The notes beneath the pieces were generated by a model. That model did no database searches. It was not told the DNA's origin and saw nothing but the letters and a program-made list of their open reading frames with translations. From Chionis minor (Eukaryota > Chordata > Aves > Charadriiformes > Chionididae), in NCBI GenBank assembly GCA_013398295.1, contig VZSF01007296.1:566844-630843 (forward strand): a stretch of DNA of 64,000 nt, read 5' to 3'. Shown piece by piece: positions 62,886 through 64,000 of this stretch. The first letter of the stretch is position 1, and each line of letters begins with the position of its first letter. The position numbers were made by a program, and so were the translations under genes.

Positions 62886-63636
62886 CTCTATTCATGATGG
62901 CTGTGCCCATGATAATTAGAGTGGGGAAAAGGTGTTTAGACTCTGAGGCCCTATAATTCTCATATTTTTTTCTGCAGATTTGCTACCTAGGCAGTTTCTT
63001 TCCATCCCGTCCCCTTTATCCTATATATATTTGGCTGCTGTTGGCCTAGTGTAATCTCTTGCACCAATTTCCAGCTTTGAGTTTTTCTGATTTAAGCCTC
63101 CAGTCATTAATCTTCTCTTTGGTACATTTCCTTTGCTGGATTAACTGCCAGTCTTTTCTTTGTGTGAATGCACTTGTAGGCTATGATCAAGTAATCTTTC
63201 AATTTGCATTTTATCTCTGAGAAATCAGAATTCTTTTTGAAAAGGTAAATACAGACATCAGGACAATCATACATGCCTCCAATGATACATTTGTAAATCT
63301 GCCCAGTTTTATTCACTGTTTCCTATTGATGTATGTCCTAGGATAAGAGTAATCCAATTCTATGATGGCTCTTAAGGGGGTGAAATGTGACTGTAAGACA
63401 AAAAAAAGAGCTGTTTGGTTAAGGTATGAGGTTTGGAAATAAGCGCTGCTAAAAATGTGAGAGGGAAAGCCAGGAGAGGAGCGAGGCAATGGAAGTTCCT
63501 GTGCTAGGACTAAATAAAGAGCGCAAAGGTAATTTCAGCTTTTTTCTGCCTTCCCCCTCCCTTCCTCGTCCCACCCTGCCCCTTTTCCTTTTGACTATTG
63601 GGAAAGCCTGAATTTTGGATTATGTAGGCACTACTT
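62886..63636. other. Unique sequence before the terminal LTR
   Basis: It contains a long pyrimidine-rich stretch at 63539-63592, rich in C on this strand. A short ATG frame at 63490 in good initiation context runs to a weak donor-like GTAATT but matches no known protein. No gene called. Confidence 0.5.
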
Positions 63637-64000
63637 TGTCAAGGTTTAGGCTGGGCTGGCCACTAAACAACTAACAGAGTGTCCCTCTCTCTTCCCAGAC
63701 GCAAAGGAGAGAGAGAATAAGGGAGAGAGACTTATGGGTTGGAAAAACCCCTAAACCAGCTTCAATGAAATATTAACAATAAAAAGATAACAAGAAAATA
63801 ATGAAATATATTTTAAAATATATATATACACACACAAATACACAAAACCAAAACTGAGCTCCCGGGATGACAATCACATTGCTAGCAGGCATTGGGAAAA
63901 TCCCAGACTGGGCTCAGTGGCAGAGAGGAACTGGATTCAGGAACATGCAGGTTGGGATCAAAAGCAGAAGAATGGACAGAGTCCTCCTCAGACGCCGGCC
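63637..64000. mobile_element. Partial avian ERV LTR, cut by the window edge
   Basis: It starts TGTCAAGGTTTAGGCTGGGC and runs through CACTAAACAACTAACAGAG, GGGAGAGAGACTTATGGGTT and an AT/AC microsatellite (63818-63836), to a GC-richer part ending GACGCCGGCC. I recognise this opening as a common avian LTR type, different from the two at 20973 and 56592. The preceding five bases (TACTT) would be its left target-site duplication, but the right end is outside the window. Whether it is solo or part of a longer provirus cannot be told. Confidence 0.75.
63818..63836. repeat. (TA)n(CA)n microsatellite inside the LTR
   Basis: Alternating AT followed by AC units; a likely length-variable simple repeat. 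Confidence 0.85.

Noticed and set aside
63490..63534. ATG in good initiation context (MEVPVLGLNKERK) reaching a GTAATT donor-like site
   Set aside because: The donor lacks the G at +5, the frame is only about 13 codons before it, and no upstream promoter features are visible.
1..64000. tRNA or rRNA genes, CRISPR arrays, bacterial operons, terminators or phage genes
   Set aside because: None seen; the sequence is vertebrate nuclear non-coding DNA.

Overview
The window reads as nuclear DNA from a bird. The reasons are an AT-rich, gene-poor background, several CR1 LINE fragments, and LTRs of families I recognise from avian genomes, with no mammalian-type SINE load. CR1 elements also occur in crocodilians and turtles, so the bird call rests mainly on the LTRs. 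The species cannot be fixed from the sequence. I could not assign any stretch to a known protein-coding gene, tRNA, rRNA, CRISPR array or bacterial-type feature. It is best described as intergenic or deep intronic vertebrate DNA.

Layout: 1-20972 is AT-rich unique sequence with homopolymer tracts and two old CR1 relics on the minus strand (about 2400-2580 and 19845-19995). A complete solo LTR lies at 20973-22103, flanked by the 5-bp target-site duplication GCTGT and carrying internal 45-bp tandem units. Two CR1 fragments of different age, both antisense, lie side by side at 25545-26200. The stretch 26201-50302 is mostly unique, with a possible MIR-like relic (about 29985-30115), an exon-like cluster on the minus strand (30762-31259), a GC-richer island (40370-40985) and a 28-bp perfect palindrome near an octamer/TAATCC pair (42177-42249). 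Short CR1 3' ends in sense orientation lie at 50303-50348 and 61975-62037, and a further antisense CR1 at about 62615-62885. A second, shorter solo LTR of the same family lies at 56592-57309 with target-site duplication CATGG. A 5' fragment of a different LTR is at 60465-60610. The window ends inside a third LTR type (63637-64000).

The clearest anomaly is at 56931-58551. The 810 bases before a single N (57741) appear to be repeated exactly in the 810 bases after it. This is the signature of two contig ends that overlap but were not merged, so the second copy is probably not real DNA.

No genes can be shown to work together here. The most interesting biological leads are segments with good splice signals on both sides, above all 55567-55768 on the plus strand and the cluster at 30762-31259 on the minus strand. 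They are offered as candidates only, because pseudo-exons are common in vertebrate non-coding DNA.
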